Source: Rhodobacterales bacterium HKCCE4037
GTDB taxonomy: Bacteria > Pseudomonadota > Alphaproteobacteria > Rhodobacterales > Rhodobacteraceae
Length of the DNA stretch: 59,504 bases
Reading direction: 5' to 3'
Assembly: GCA_015689645.1 (NCBI GenBank)
Contig: WVSM01000014.1
Coordinates: 1 to 59,504 of the forward strand
Position numbers and translations under genes: made by a program. Below, in pieces: positions 8,915 through 17,832 of this stretch. The notes below the pieces were generated by a model that was not told the DNA's origin, searched no databases, and saw only the letters and a list, made by a program, of their open reading frames with translations. Numbering within the stretch: the first letter of the stretch is position 1; every line of letters starts with the position of its first letter.

Positions 8915-9862
8915 ATGACTGGTTTCGACAAGCCGCATCTCCTTGGCATCGAAGAGCTTTCGCCGGTGGAGATCACGACCCTCCTCGACCGCGCCGACGT
9001 CCATGCCGAGGCGGAGCGGGGCAGCCGGGACCATGGCCAGCCGCTCAAGGGCCTGACGCAGATCAACATGTTCTTCGAAAACTCGACCCGCACGCAGGCG
9101 AGTTTCGAGATCGCGGGCAAGCGCCTTGGCGCGGACGTGATGAACATGGCGATGCAGACCAGCAGCGTGAAGAAGGGCGAGACGCTGATCGACACCGCCC
9201 TGACGCTGAACGCTATGCACCCGGACCTTCTGGTCGTGCGGCACCCGCATTCGGGCGCGGTGAAGCTGCTGGCCGACAAGGTGAATTGCGCCGTGTTGAA
9301 CGCGGGCGACGGGCGGCACGAGCACCCGACGCAGGCGCTTCTCGATGCCCTCACGATCCGCCGCGCGAAGGGGCGGTTGCACCGGCTCAACATCGCGATC
9401 TGCGGCGACATCGCCCATTCCCGCGTGGCGCGCTCGAACATCCTGCTCCTGGGCAAGATGGAAAGCCGCATCCGCCTGATCGGCCCGCCGACGCTGATGC
9501 CCGCGGGCGTTGCCGATTGGGGTGTCGAGGTCTTCGACGACATGGAGACGGGGCTGGAAGGCTGCGACGTGGTGATGATGCTGCGCCTCCAGAAGGAACG
9601 CATGGACGGCGCGTTCATCCCGTCAGAGCGCGAATATTATCACCGCTACGGTCTGGACGCGGAGAAGCTGCGCGTGGCCAAGGACGACGCCATCGTCATG
9701 CACCCCGGCCCGATGAACCGGGGCGTGGAAATCGACGGCGTTCTGGCCGACGACATCAACCGAAGTGTCATTCAGGAGCAGGTGGAGATGGGCGTGGCCG
9801 TGCGGATGGCGGCTATGGAGCTGCTGGCGGAGAATTTGCGCGTACGGAGAGCAGCGGCATGA
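8915..9862 (+). CDS. pyrB: Aspartate carbamoyltransferase catalytic subunit
   Basis: 315 residues from the ATG at 8915. The hallmark motifs are present: [12 protein letters not shown] (carbamoyl-phosphate binding), [24 protein letters not shown], the central [26 protein letters not shown] for the aspartate domain, and [11 protein letters not shown] near the end. It joins carbamoyl phosphate and aspartate in pyrimidine synthesis. It heads a tightly packed operon with two membrane-protein genes and a dihydroorotase-like gene that lacks metal ligands. That arrangement is known for ATCases that assemble with an inactive DHOase-like partner. Confidence 0.96.
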   Translation: MTGFDKPHLLGIEELSPVEITTLLDRADVHAEAERGSRDHGQPLKGLTQINMFFENSTRTQASFEIAGKRLGADVMNMAMQTSSVKKGETLIDTALTLNAMHPDLLVVRHPHSGAVKLLADKVNCAVLNAGDGRHEHPTQALLDALTIRRAKGRLHRLNIAICGDIAHSRVARSNILLLGKMESRIRLIGPPTLMPAGVADWGVEVFDDMETGLEGCDVVMMLRLQKERMDGAFIPSEREYYHRYGLDAEKLRVAKDDAIVMHPGPMNRGVEIDGVLADDINRSVIQEQVEMGVAVRMAAMELLAENLRVRRAAA

Positions 9863-10371
9863 CAACCCTCCACATCTTCGCCCTGAACGAGCCGGTCGCG
9901 GTCTCGCATACCAACCTCACCCGGCAGCAGGGTGCGACGCCGGACCTGCCGCCATTGGCCGAGTGGCTTGGCCTCGACGCGCTCGACACCGACCGGATTG
10001 AGCTGTTCCCGATGGACGACCTCGGGGGTATGCCGCTGAGTGACTACGTTCAGCTTGCCTTCACGCCTGAAACCGGGATTCCCACCGACGACCAACGCCG
10101 CCTTGACGCGCTTCAGGGCGCGGTGTTGCTGGTGCCGGACGAGGCGATGACCGGCACGCCCGCCCCCGGCCCGCAGGCGACGCGGATCACCTCGGTCGCG
10201 TTGGCGGAGCCGGACAATTCCGCCACGTTGCCGAAGGCAGAACTGAGCCCGCGACCTGCCCCGGCACCCCATGTCGAGCCGCAACGCGAAGGGGGGCCAC
10301 CAATCGCGCTCTACATGCTTCTGGTCATCGTGGCGTTCGCGCTTCTGGCGATCCTCGTCGGGTGGAGCTGA
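9859..10371 (+). CDS. Conserved hypothetical protein with C-terminal membrane anchor, in pyrB operon
   Basis: 170 residues; its ATG overlaps the pyrB stop as ATGA, which argues strongly for expression. The first ~130 residues are soluble and acidic ([21 protein letters not shown]). A Pro-rich linker follows (residues ~125-147), then one hydrophobic helix ([21 protein letters not shown]) ends the protein. This is the layout of a tail-anchored protein with its bulk in the cytoplasm. I recognise no family. Its position between pyrB and the dihydroorotase-like gene suggests a role in tethering or regulating the pyrimidine enzymes, which is inference only. Confidence 0.7.
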   Translation: MTTLHIFALNEPVAVSHTNLTRQQGATPDLPPLAEWLGLDALDTDRIELFPMDDLGGMPLSDYVQLAFTPETGIPTDDQRRLDALQGAVLLVPDEAMTGTPAPGPQATRITSVALAEPDNSATLPKAELSPRPAPAPHVEPQREGGPPIALYMLLVIVAFALLAILVGWS

Positions 10372-10976
10372 TGGAGGGCACGGGCTGGGACGGCCTGCTC
10401 GAGAACGGCGAGACGATCCTGTGGCAGGGCCAGCCGGTGCCGGGGATCGTGTGGCGGGACGTGCTCTCTCCGATGGGGCTGTTCGGGGCTGTCTTCACCG
10501 CCTTCGCGCTGTTCTGGATGGTGATGGCCGCCGCGATCATCGGCGGTGATGCGGGGTTTCCGTTCACGCTGTTTCCGCTCTTCGGGCTGCCGTTTCTGGC
10601 GGTGGGCCTCTACATGATGCTTGGGCATGTGATCGTCGACGGCTACGTGCGGTCCGCCACCCATTACACCCTGACCGACCGGACGGCCTTCATCGCCACC
10701 GACGCCTTCGGAAAGCGCAGTCTGAAGAGCTACCCGATCCGGGAGATGCCGTTCCTCGAGCTTGAGGACGGAATGCCCGGCAGCGTGATGTTCTGGGAAG
10801 AGGAGCTGCGTCGTGCCCGCCGATCCCCGGCCCGGCCCGGAGCGCGGGTACGCCATGCGACCGCGACGCGGAACAGCGTCGGGTTTCGGCGCATCGACGC
10901 GGCGCGGGAAGTTTACCGGATGCTGCGCGAGGCGCGCGGTGCCTTGAATTTCGCGGACCGGCAGGCGAGAGACTGA
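10371..10976 (+). CDS. Two-TM membrane protein with PH-like domain, in pyrB operon
   Basis: 201 residues from the ATG at 10371, overlapping the previous stop as TGATG. It opens with a short soluble segment containing ILWQGQPVPG, continues with two hydrophobic helices (about residues 25-50 and 58-82), and then has a beta-rich region (THYTLTDRTAFIATDAFGKRSLKSYPI). This is the pattern of bacterial membrane proteins with a PH-like domain that begin with a W.G.P motif. The C-terminal third is Arg-rich and cytoplasmic. No function is known. The gene ends 4 bp before the dihydroorotase-like gene. Confidence 0.65.
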   Translation: MEGTGWDGLLENGETILWQGQPVPGIVWRDVLSPMGLFGAVFTAFALFWMVMAAAIIGGDAGFPFTLFPLFGLPFLAVGLYMMLGHVIVDGYVRSATHYTLTDRTAFIATDAFGKRSLKSYPIREMPFLELEDGMPGSVMFWEEELRRARRSPARPGARVRHATATRNSVGFRRIDAAREVYRMLREARGALNFADRQARD

Positions 10977-10980
10977 AATC

Positions 10981-12252
10981 ATGACTAACGCCTTGCTGCA
11001 CAATGCGCGCCTGATTGATCCGGAAGCCGGGACGGAGACCCTCGGCTGGGTTCGGATCGAGGACGGCAAGATCGCCGAGATCGGCGAGGGAACGCGGGCG
11101 GGCGGAATTGATTGCAGGGGTTCCTGCCTCGGCCCCGGTCTCGTCGACGTGGGCGTCAAGGTCGGCGAGCCGGGCGAGCGCCACAAGGAAGGTTTCGGCA
11201 CCGCCGGGCAAGCGGCGGCGGCAGGCGGCGTCACCACGATGGTCACGCGCCCCGATACGGCCACCGCGATTGATACGCCCGAGATTCTCGAATTCGTCGC
11301 GCGCCGGGCCAAGGAGCGCTCCGCCGTGCGCGTGGCCCCAATGGCGGCCCTGACGATGGGCCGCGAAGGGCGCGAGATGGTCGAAATCGCCTTTCTGCGC
11401 GATGCGGGCGCGGTTGCCTTCTCGGACGGCGATCACGTGGTCAGCAACCCCAAGGTCCTGAGCCGCTGCATGACCTATGCGCGGTCGCTTGGCGCGCTGA
11501 TCGTGGGCCATCCGCAGGACCCGGTGCTGAGTGACGGCGCCGCCGTGACCTCGGGCAAGTTCGCCTCGCTCAAGGGTCTTCCCGCCGTCTCGCCGATGGC
11601 CGAGCGGATGGGGCTGGAACGGGATCTCGCCTTGGCCGAGATGACGGGCGTCGCCTACCACGCCGACCAGATTTCCACCGCCGCCGCCTTGCCCGCGCTG
11701 ACCCGCGCGAAGGCCGCTGGTCTGAACGTGACGGCGGGCGTGTCGATCCACCACCTGACGCTGAACGAATTCGACGTGGGTGAGTATCGCACCTTCTTCA
11801 AGCTGAAGCCGCCGCTTCGGTCCGAGGAGGACCGCAAGGCGATGGTCGAGGCGGTGCGCGACGGGACCATCGACCTGATCTGTTCGATGCACACGCCGCA
11901 GGACGAGGAAAGCAAACGCCTGCCCTTCGAGGTCGCCGCCAGCGGCGCCGTGGGGCTGGAGACGTTGCTGCCCGCCGCGCTGCGCCTGTTCCATTCCGGC
12001 GACCTGTCCCTGCCGGACCTGTTCCGCGCCATGGCGCTGAACCCGGCGAAACGCTTCGGCCTGAACGGCGGGCGGCTCTCCGTAGGCGCGCCGGCTGACC
12101 TCGTGCTGTTCGACCCGGACGCCCCCTTCGTGCTCGACCGCGCGACCCTGCGATCCAAGTCGAAGAACACGCCCTTCGACCTTGCCCGGATGCAGGGCCG
12201 CGTCTTGCGGACGTGGGTCGGCGGGCAAAGCGTGTTCGAGGTGAAAGCATGA
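10981..12252 (+). CDS. pyrC: Dihydroorotase-like protein lacking metal ligands (PyrC'/PyrX type)
   Basis: 423 residues, full length for class I dihydroorotase, with the family's frame: IDCRGSCLGPGLVDVG, GVTTMVTRPDT, VSIHHLTLNEFDV, ASGAVGLETLLP and the closing GRLSVGAPADLVLFDP. The catalytic DxHxHxREPG motif reads DVGVKVGEPG (residues 56-65), losing both metal-binding histidines and the substrate arginine. The usual TDHAP reads SMHTP, losing the catalytic Asp. It is therefore probably inactive as a hydrolase. It likely acts as an assembly partner for PyrB, as the inactive PyrC' does in Pseudomonas-type ATCase. A working dihydroorotase should be encoded elsewhere. plsY overlaps its stop codon. 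Confidence 0.88.
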   Translation: MTNALLHNARLIDPEAGTETLGWVRIEDGKIAEIGEGTRAGGIDCRGSCLGPGLVDVGVKVGEPGERHKEGFGTAGQAAAAGGVTTMVTRPDTATAIDTPEILEFVARRAKERSAVRVAPMAALTMGREGREMVEIAFLRDAGAVAFSDGDHVVSNPKVLSRCMTYARSLGALIVGHPQDPVLSDGAAVTSGKFASLKGLPAVSPMAERMGLERDLALAEMTGVAYHADQISTAAALPALTRAKAAGLNVTAGVSIHHLTLNEFDVGEYRTFFKLKPPLRSEEDRKAMVEAVRDGTIDLICSMHTPQDEESKRLPFEVAASGAVGLETLLPAALRLFHSGDLSLPDLFRAMALNPAKRFGLNGGRLSVGAPADLVLFDPDAPFVLDRATLRSKSKNTPFDLARMQGRVLRTWVGGQSVFEVKA

Positions 12253-12860
12253 TCCCTGCAGTCGAGAGCTCCGCATCGCTCCTCGGGCTGACGGCCCTGC
12301 TGGCCTATCTGCTGGGGTCGGTACCGTTCGGGATCGTCATGGCGCGGTTGTTCGGGCTTGGCGACCTGCGCAAGATCGGCTCGGGCAATATCGGGGCGAC
12401 CAACGTGCTGCGCACCGGCAACAAGCTGGCGGCGTTCCTGACGCTGGTTCTGGATGCAGGGAAAGGCGCCATCGCGGTGCTGGTGGCCCGCGCGCTGCTG
12501 GCCGAGGACGCCGCGCAGATCGCCGGTGTCGCGGCCTTCCTGGGCCATTGTTACCCGGTGTTCCTGAAATTCCACGGCGGCAAGGGCGTGGCGACCTTTT
12601 TGGGCACGCTCCTGGCGCTGGCATGGCCGGTCGGGCTGGCCGCCTGCGCGGTCTGGGCCGCGACGGCGGGCGTCTTCCGCATCTCGTCGCTGGCCGCGCT
12701 GGTCGCGGCGGCGGCAAGCCCGCTCGCGGCACTGGTGCTCGGGCGACCGGAGACCGTGCTGTTCTGCATTGCCCTAGCGCTGCTGATCTACCTGAGACAC
12801 CTGTCGAACATCGGACGCCTTCTGCGCGGCGAGGAAAGCCGGATCGGCGACAAATCCTGA
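12249..12860 (+). CDS. plsY: Glycerol-3-phosphate acyltransferase PlsY
   Basis: 203 residues from the ATG at 12249, overlapping the upstream stop as ATGA. The three PlsY motifs are visible: LLGSVPFGIVMARLFG with KIGSGNIGATNVLRTG (residues ~17-55), the loop LGHCYPVFLKFHGGKGVATFLG (about 98-120), and the C-terminal RHLSNIGRLLRGEESRIG. About five membrane helices are present. It transfers an acyl group from acyl-phosphate to glycerol-3-phosphate, the first step of phospholipid synthesis. It ends the pyrB operon; the next gene is 260 bp away with its own ribosome-binding site. Confidence 0.95.
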   Translation: MIPAVESSASLLGLTALLAYLLGSVPFGIVMARLFGLGDLRKIGSGNIGATNVLRTGNKLAAFLTLVLDAGKGAIAVLVARALLAEDAAQIAGVAAFLGHCYPVFLKFHGGKGVATFLGTLLALAWPVGLAACAVWAATAGVFRISSLAALVAAAASPLAALVLGRPETVLFCIALALLIYLRHLSNIGRLLRGEESRIGDKS

Positions 12861-13120
12861 GCGGCAAGCGGGCGTCGCTGCGCCCCGATGACATCAAGGA
12901 ATTGCTCGGGAAACAGGCCATCCACCAAGTCGCAGGTCGGAATTCAGCCGCGCTGGCCACACGGAGCGGTGGGTTTCCTTACCCCAAGGTAAATTTCGTT
13001 GATTTCGACACGGCCTCACGCAAGTGTGTGCGCCAACGGGGGCCATGCGGACCTTCCTGGACCGCGAAACAGCGCCCTCGTCGCAAAAAAATGAGACCGG
13101 ACCCTGAAAGGACACTTCTT

Positions 13121-13486
13121 ATGGATTTCATGACTGCCGTGAAGCACGTCTTCAACAATTACGCCAATTTCCAGGGGCGCGCGCGGCGCTCGGAATATTG
13201 GTGGTTTTACCTCTTTACCATCATCTGCAACGTGGTCGCTTCGATCGTTGATGGCGCCATCGGCATGCCCATCGTCACCATCGTCGTCTTCCTTGGCCTG
13301 ATCATTCCGTCGCTGGCGGTCACCATCCGCCGCATGCATGACACCGGCCGCTCGGGCTGGTGGATCTTCATCGTGCTGATCCCGCTCGTCGGCATCATCC
13401 TCTACATCTATTGGTTCGTGCAGCGTGGCACGGTCGGCCCGAACGATTGGGGCCCCGATCCGTACGACCAGCCTGCAATGGCCTGA
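13121..13486 (+). CDS. DUF805 membrane protein
   Basis: 121 residues from the ATG at 13121, preceded by an AAAGGA ribosome-binding site. The DUF805 signature is complete: FQGRARRSEYWWFYLF, hydrophobic helices, IIPSLAVTIRRMHDTGRSGWW, and the late VQRGTVGPNDWGPDPY. Four membrane helices are likely. The function of DUF805 (YhaH-like) is not established. A strong terminator follows 25 bp downstream, and a second, longer DUF805 gene comes next, which looks like an old tandem duplication. In the 260 bp upstream (12861-13120) I see no gene; it should carry the promoter. Confidence 0.88.
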   Translation: MDFMTAVKHVFNNYANFQGRARRSEYWWFYLFTIICNVVASIVDGAIGMPIVTIVVFLGLIIPSLAVTIRRMHDTGRSGWWIFIVLIPLVGIILYIYWFVQRGTVGPNDWGPDPYDQPAMA

Positions 13487-13511
13487 GCGCTTAACTGCAC
13501 GCGCTGACAGG

Positions 13512-13540
13512 AACGGCTCGCCCATTGGGCGGGCCGTTTT
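13512..13540 (+). terminator. Rho-independent terminator after first DUF805 gene
   Basis: The arms AACGGCTCGCCC (13512-13523) and GGGCGGGCCGTT (13527-13538) pair over 12 bp with one wobble around an ATT loop. A run of T follows (TTTT at 13537-13540, partly within the stem). It lies 25 bp after the stop of the DUF805 gene on the same strand. Confidence 0.85.
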
Positions 13541-13658
13541 CCGTTACGGAACCTGAAATCCCGCAACAATGCCGTGGCTTTGCCGCAACCGTTTCACAAT
13601 TCCAAATGAACGTGACGCAGAGGCCGACGGTGCGGCTCGAGCGAAATGGGGAAAAGTG

Positions 13659-14357
13659 ATGGGTCCTTTCCGGGCAATTGGGCGGTGTTACATCCGCATG
13701 TTCGATTTTTTCGGGCGCGCGCGCCGGGCGGAATACTGGTGGTTCTTCCTCTGGCAGATCGTCGTCGTCCTTGGCGTTTTCGTCGTCATCGGTATCCAGG
13801 CGGCACGCCGCGCGGTCGCAGACCCGGCCTTTGCCGCGATGATGCAGGACCCGCTGCAGGCCGAGGCCTATTTCAACTCGCTCTTCATCGGATACGAAAT
13901 CCCGATCGCCGTAGGCTACCTCCTGCTGTTCATCATCCCCAATCTCTCGGTCACGATCCGGCGCCTGCACGACACCGACCGCAGCGGCTGGAACATCTTC
14001 ATGCCGACACTGGTGGGCATCGCCTCGGGCATCGGCGGCGGCGTGCTGTTGGGTCTTTCCGCAGCCGGCGGCAGCCAACTGGGCATCATGCTGGCCATGT
14101 TTGCCATCATCCTGCCGTCTCTGATCGCCTCGATCTGGTTCCTCGTCTGGCTGTGCCAGGCCGGCACCCATGGCGGCAACCGCTTCGGCCCCGACAGCGC
14201 CCCGGACCGCAAGAAACCGGCCCCGGCGCATCCGGCCTTCGCTCCGGCCGTGGATCGTGAAACGGCGGATCAACTGGCGAGTGCACGCCGGGCCGAGGCG
14301 CATGAATATTACAAGCGCCATGTCCTGGGCAGCATCCAGAAGCCGCAGGCCCAGTAA
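13659..14357 (+). CDS. DUF805 membrane protein, long form
   Basis: 232 residues from the ATG at 13659, with GGGGAAAAG as a plausible ribosome-binding site. The DUF805 core matches its upstream neighbour: FFGRARRAEYWWFFLW, IIPNLSVTIRRLHDTDRSGWN, and the end CQAGTHGGNRFGPD. It differs by an insert between the first two helices (residues ~50-80) and a soluble tail of about 45 residues rich in Pro, Ala and charged residues. Four or five membrane helices are predicted by eye. The function is unknown. It converges on gshA with only 2 bp between stops. Confidence 0.85.
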   Translation: MGPFRAIGRCYIRMFDFFGRARRAEYWWFFLWQIVVVLGVFVVIGIQAARRAVADPAFAAMMQDPLQAEAYFNSLFIGYEIPIAVGYLLLFIIPNLSVTIRRLHDTDRSGWNIFMPTLVGIASGIGGGVLLGLSAAGGSQLGIMLAMFAIILPSLIASIWFLVWLCQAGTHGGNRFGPDSAPDRKKPAPAHPAFAPAVDRETADQLASARRAEAHEYYKRHVLGSIQKPQAQ

Positions 14358-14359
14358 AA

Positions 14360-15730
14360 TCAGTACGAGAATTCGGCGTAGATCCGGCTGAGGTCGCCGT
14401 TCCACTCCCCTTGGTAGCACTCCAGAAGTTCATCGGCGGGGACCTTCCCGGTCTCCACCGAATCCTTCAGGGCGTTCAGGAAATGGGTCTCGTCCGGCAC
14501 CAGCCCGCCCGCGCCGGGCATGGCGCGCGCCTTCAGGCCCGCCTCGGCAATCGCCAGAACCTCGCGCGCCAGATCGTGCATCTTCACATCGCCGGCCTGG
14601 GCCTGCAGCCCGTGGACCGAGGCCTGAACGCGCAACTCTTCGCGGGTTTCGGCATCGAAGGTCTTCACGATATCCCACGCCGCATCGAGCGCACTCTGGT
14701 CATACATCAGCCCGACCCAGAACGCCGGCAGCGCGCAGAGCCGCCGCCACGGGCCGCCATCGGCCCCGCGCATCTCGATGAATTTCTTCACCCGCGCCTC
14801 GGGGAACAGCGTCGTCAGGTGATCGGCCCAATCGCTGAGCGTCGGCTTTTCGCCGGGCAGCGCGGGCAACTCGCCCTTCAGGAAATCGCGGAAGCTCTGC
14901 CCCAGCGCATCGACATACTGCCCGTCGCGGTAGACGAAATACATCGGCACATCGAGGGCGTAGTCCACCCAGCGCTCGAACCCGAAATCCGCGTCGAAGA
15001 CGAAGGGCACCATGCCGGTGCGGTCGGCATCCAGATCGCGCCAGACCCGACTGCGCCAGCTTTTGTGGCCATTCGGCTCGCCATCGAGGAACGGCGAATT
15101 GGCGAACAGCGCCGTCGCCACCGGCTGCAAGCCGATCGCCACGCGCATCTTCTGCACCATGTCCGCCTCTGACCCGAAATCTAGGTTCACCTGAACCGTG
15201 CAGGTCCGCCGCATCATGGTCCGGCCCATGGTGCCGACCTTCTGCATGTAGGCATCCATCAGCTTGTAGCGGCCCTTGGGCATCAGCGGCATGTCCTCGT
15301 GCCGCCAGATCGGGGCCGCGCCGAGGCCAATGAAATCGACGCCGATGATGTCCGCGACCTCGCGCACCTGCCGCAGGTGTTCGTTCACCTCGTCACAAGT
15401 CTGGTGGATCGTCTCCAGCGGCGCGCCGGAAAGTTCCAACTGCCCGCCCGGTTCAAGGCTGATATTCGCCCCGTCCTTTTCCAGACCGATGATATTGCCG
15501 CCCTCGGCAATCGGCGCCCAGCCAAAGCGGTCGCGCAAGCCTTCCAGCACCGCCTTGACCGACCGCTCGCCCTCGTAGGGGATCGGCTTCAGGCTGTCGC
15601 GGCAGAAGCCGAACTTCTCGTGCTCGGTCCCGATGCGCCATTGGTCACGCGGCTTGCAGCCAGCGGCGAGATATTCGGCCAATTGCTCGTGCCGCTCGAT
15701 GGGCCCGCCACCTTGCTGGGGAATGGACAT
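14360..15730 (-). CDS. gshA: Glutamate-cysteine ligase
   Basis: 456 residues, the length of the plant/alphaproteobacterial class of gamma-glutamylcysteine ligase. Key segments: WRIGTEHEKFGF (residues ~31-42), GGNIIGLEKDGANISLEPGGQLELSGAP, TCTVQVNLDF, and LPALPGEKPTLSDWADHLTTLFPEARVKKFIEMRGADGGPW. It makes gamma-glutamylcysteine from glutamate and cysteine with ATP, the first step of glutathione synthesis. It is probably the last gene of an rsmE-orf-orf-gshA operon, with a 49-bp gap upstream, and it faces the DUF805 gene. Confidence 0.95.
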   Translation of the reverse strand: MSIPQQGGGPIERHEQLAEYLAAGCKPRDQWRIGTEHEKFGFCRDSLKPIPYEGERSVKAVLEGLRDRFGWAPIAEGGNIIGLEKDGANISLEPGGQLELSGAPLETIHQTCDEVNEHLRQVREVADIIGVDFIGLGAAPIWRHEDMPLMPKGRYKLMDAYMQKVGTMGRTMMRRTCTVQVNLDFGSEADMVQKMRVAIGLQPVATALFANSPFLDGEPNGHKSWRSRVWRDLDADRTGMVPFVFDADFGFERWVDYALDVPMYFVYRDGQYVDALGQSFRDFLKGELPALPGEKPTLSDWADHLTTLFPEARVKKFIEMRGADGGPWRRLCALPAFWVGLMYDQSALDAAWDIVKTFDAETREELRVQASVHGLQAQAGDVKMHDLAREVLAIAEAGLKARAMPGAGGLVPDETHFLNALKDSVETGKVPADELLECYQGEWNGDLSRIYAEFSY

Positions 15731-15779
15731 GGGTGTTCGCCTCTGCCGTCGTTTCAGCGATAGCCGTGGCCCGAGGGGG

Positions 15780-16304
15780 TCAGGGTGTCAAGGCCACGGG
15801 GCGCTCGCGCGTCCACAATTGCTGCGAGCCTTTCGTGCGGGATTGCACAGCCCGGATCAGCCTTTCGACGTTCAGGCCCGGCAAGGCCGCGAAGGCGTCG
15901 AACAGCGCGTCGGCGCCCACGGCATCCACCGGGATCACGAGAAGTTGCGTCGTGTCGGCCAGGACCCAGGCCACCTGGTCGGCCCCGTCGCGCCGCACCG
16001 ACAGCACGCGCAGATCGTCGAGCGCCATCGTCCCGCCCGTCACCGGCCCCATGTAAAGAATGCGCCGTTCGTCCACCTGCACCGCGCCCGGCCCTTCGTT
16101 TCCGGTGTTGAACCGCGCCCTGCGGATCGCAGGCACGAGAAAGGCCGCGCCAATTCCAATCAGGACGTAGCCGAATCCGGCCAAGATGACACCGCCCGGT
16201 CTGAGCGCGATCCAGAGGCCTATGGCGATCACCGCAAGGGCTCCGAGGACCTCTTTCCAGCGCGACAGGGCCGCCATGGCCTCGGGACGGAAGAAGCCGC
16301 TCAT
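15780..16304 (-). CDS. Conserved hypothetical two-TM membrane protein
   Basis: 174 residues; its ATG overlaps the preceding stop as ATGA. Two hydrophobic helices (residues ~20-36 and 39-58) are followed by a soluble beta-rich domain of about 110 residues (VQVDERRILYMGPVTGG, LRVLSVRRDGADQVAWVLAD). The layout resembles small bacterial PH-domain membrane proteins, but I cannot name a family. It sits between a hypothetical gene and gshA in the rsmE operon. The function is unknown. Confidence 0.72.
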   Translation of the reverse strand: MSGFFRPEAMAALSRWKEVLGALAVIAIGLWIALRPGGVILAGFGYVLIGIGAAFLVPAIRRARFNTGNEGPGAVQVDERRILYMGPVTGGTMALDDLRVLSVRRDGADQVAWVLADTTQLLVIPVDAVGADALFDAFAALPGLNVERLIRAVQSRTKGSQQLWTRERPVALTP

Positions 16305-17089
16305 GCGCGGATGCCTTCGTAAGGCGCTGTGCAGTTCTCGAATTCCATGTCCGAGAAGTCATGGATCAGCGCGGGTTCTTCAAGCCCGTCCTTGCCGAGC
16401 GAGGCGAACCACAACGCACCCTCCTGTGCAAACTGGACACCCCGTTTCCATGGCTCGGCCCACTCCCAACCCGGCTCGGACGAGGCTTGCGTTTCCCTCT
16501 CGACCAGAGCGCAGCTTGTCGAAACCAGGCCCCGATCCCGCGCGCCCTGCTCAACGGTCTGTCGCAACAGCCACCGGTCGTTCAACGGCTTCTCCAGCAC
16601 CATGTGATATCCCTCACCACCACGATCGACCCAGCCCCGTAGGGCCATTCGCGCCGCGTAAAGCCCGCCCATGTGAAAGCCGTCCGTCCCATGCGGAAAC
16701 GCGGTCTGATCGGCGCGGCGCAGCCCATCCGGCAGATCGTCCGGACCGTGAAAGCCATTGAAGAAGACCGATCCATCGCGGGTGAAGGCCCCGCCGCCGT
16801 GCCATGTATGGCTCCGCTCGATGTAGGTCAGGGCCCGCAGGTAAGGCGCGCGGCTGATCGCGGTCCACCATTTCGTCCCGGTCCCGGCGAAGACGATCAT
16901 GTGCCGTCCATCCGGAGAGAGGTCACTGCGATGTTCGTAGATCCTTCCCTTCAGCCATTGGCCCAACTGCACATCGCCGGTTTTCCGGTTCCACAGCAGG
17001 CTCGCCACTTGCCGCGAGGGACCTCGCCGCAGAACCAGCGCAAGATCCGACGCCATGGCGGTGATGACATGGAGCCGGGGGGCACTCAC
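16301..17089 (-). CDS. Conserved hypothetical protein
   Basis: About 262 residues from a GTG start at 17089 that overlaps the rsmE stop as GTGA; an ATG at 17056 is the alternative. No signal peptide or membrane segment is seen. It has beta-strand stretches with aromatic motifs (SDLSPDGRHMIVFAG, HTWHGGGAFTRDGSVFFNGFHG, GGEGYHMVLEKPLNDRWLL) that look like blades of a propeller-type protein (the SPDGRH phrase is WD40/TolB-like). It has too few repeats to call a full propeller. No catalytic motif is visible and the function is unknown. Confidence 0.68.
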   Translation of the reverse strand: MSAPRLHVITAMASDLALVLRRGPSRQVASLLWNRKTGDVQLGQWLKGRIYEHRSDLSPDGRHMIVFAGTGTKWWTAISRAPYLRALTYIERSHTWHGGGAFTRDGSVFFNGFHGPDDLPDGLRRADQTAFPHGTDGFHMGGLYAARMALRGWVDRGGEGYHMVLEKPLNDRWLLRQTVEQGARDRGLVSTSCALVERETQASSEPGWEWAEPWKRGVQFAQEGALWFASLGKDGLEEPALIHDFSDMEFENCTAPYEGIRA

Positions 17090-17820
17090 CCCCAATCCCC
17101 CGCCGCCGCCTGCCAAAGGGTCAGCGCCGCCACCGCCGCCGTATCGGCCCGCAGGATGCGCGGCCCCAGCGGCACTGGGATAACCTGCTCCATCCCGCGC
17201 AGACGAGTGCGCTCGACCTCCGAGAACCCGCCTTCCGGCCCGATCAGGATCGCGGCAGGCGGCGGGGCTTCTGCGAACACGTCAGAAAGGCTTGGCGACT
17301 GCCCGGCCGCGCCTTCATCCGCGAAGACCAGCTTGCGCGCATCCCAGCCGTCCAGAACCTTCGCGAGCGGCTGCAACTCTGTCACCTCCGGCACGGAGAC
17401 CGCGCCGCATTGCTCCGCGGCCTCGACGGCATGAGCCTGCAACCGGTCCTGCCGGATGCGCTCGGAATTGGTGAACTCGGTCTGCACCGGCACGATCCGC
17501 GACACGCCCATCTCCACCGCCTTCTCCACGATGAAATCCGTCCGCGCCTTCTTGATCGGCGCGAAAAGGAGCCAGAGGTCCGGCGGGTTCGCCTGCGCGA
17601 CCGTCGCCGCGACGCAAGCCAGCACGCCACCACGCTTTCCGGCCTCGGCCACCTCCGCCCGCCACTCGCCATCCGCGCCGTTGAACAGCGCCACTTCAGC
17701 CCCTTCGCGCAGGCGCATCACGTTGAACAGGTAGTTCGCCTGATCCCGCGACAGGGCGACACGCTCGCCCTCCTCCAGCGGGTGGTCTACAAAGAGGCGG
17801 ATTTTCGGACGTTCAGACAT
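17086..17820 (-). CDS. rsmE: 16S rRNA (uracil(1498)-N(3))-methyltransferase
   Basis: 244 residues from the ATG at 17820. An N-terminal PUA-like domain (IRLFVDHPL, HYLFNVMRLREG-type segment) precedes the SPOUT methyltransferase: PIKKARTDFIVEKAVEMGVSRIVPVQTE, VEAAEQCGAVSVPEV, ILIGPEGGFSEVE (the knotted SAM-binding loop) and VPLGPRILRADTAAVAAL. It methylates U1498 of 16S rRNA. Its start lies 12 bp from the divergent ubiA start, so both promoters must sit within or overlap the coding sequences. It leads the operon ending in gshA. Confidence 0.95.
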   Translation of the reverse strand: MSERPKIRLFVDHPLEEGERVALSRDQANYLFNVMRLREGAEVALFNGADGEWRAEVAEAGKRGGVLACVAATVAQANPPDLWLLFAPIKKARTDFIVEKAVEMGVSRIVPVQTEFTNSERIRQDRLQAHAVEAAEQCGAVSVPEVTELQPLAKVLDGWDARKLVFADEGAAGQSPSLSDVFAEAPPPAAILIGPEGGFSEVERTRLRGMEQVIPVPLGPRILRADTAAVAALTLWQAAAGDWG

Positions 17821-17832
17821 GGAGCGAAATCT

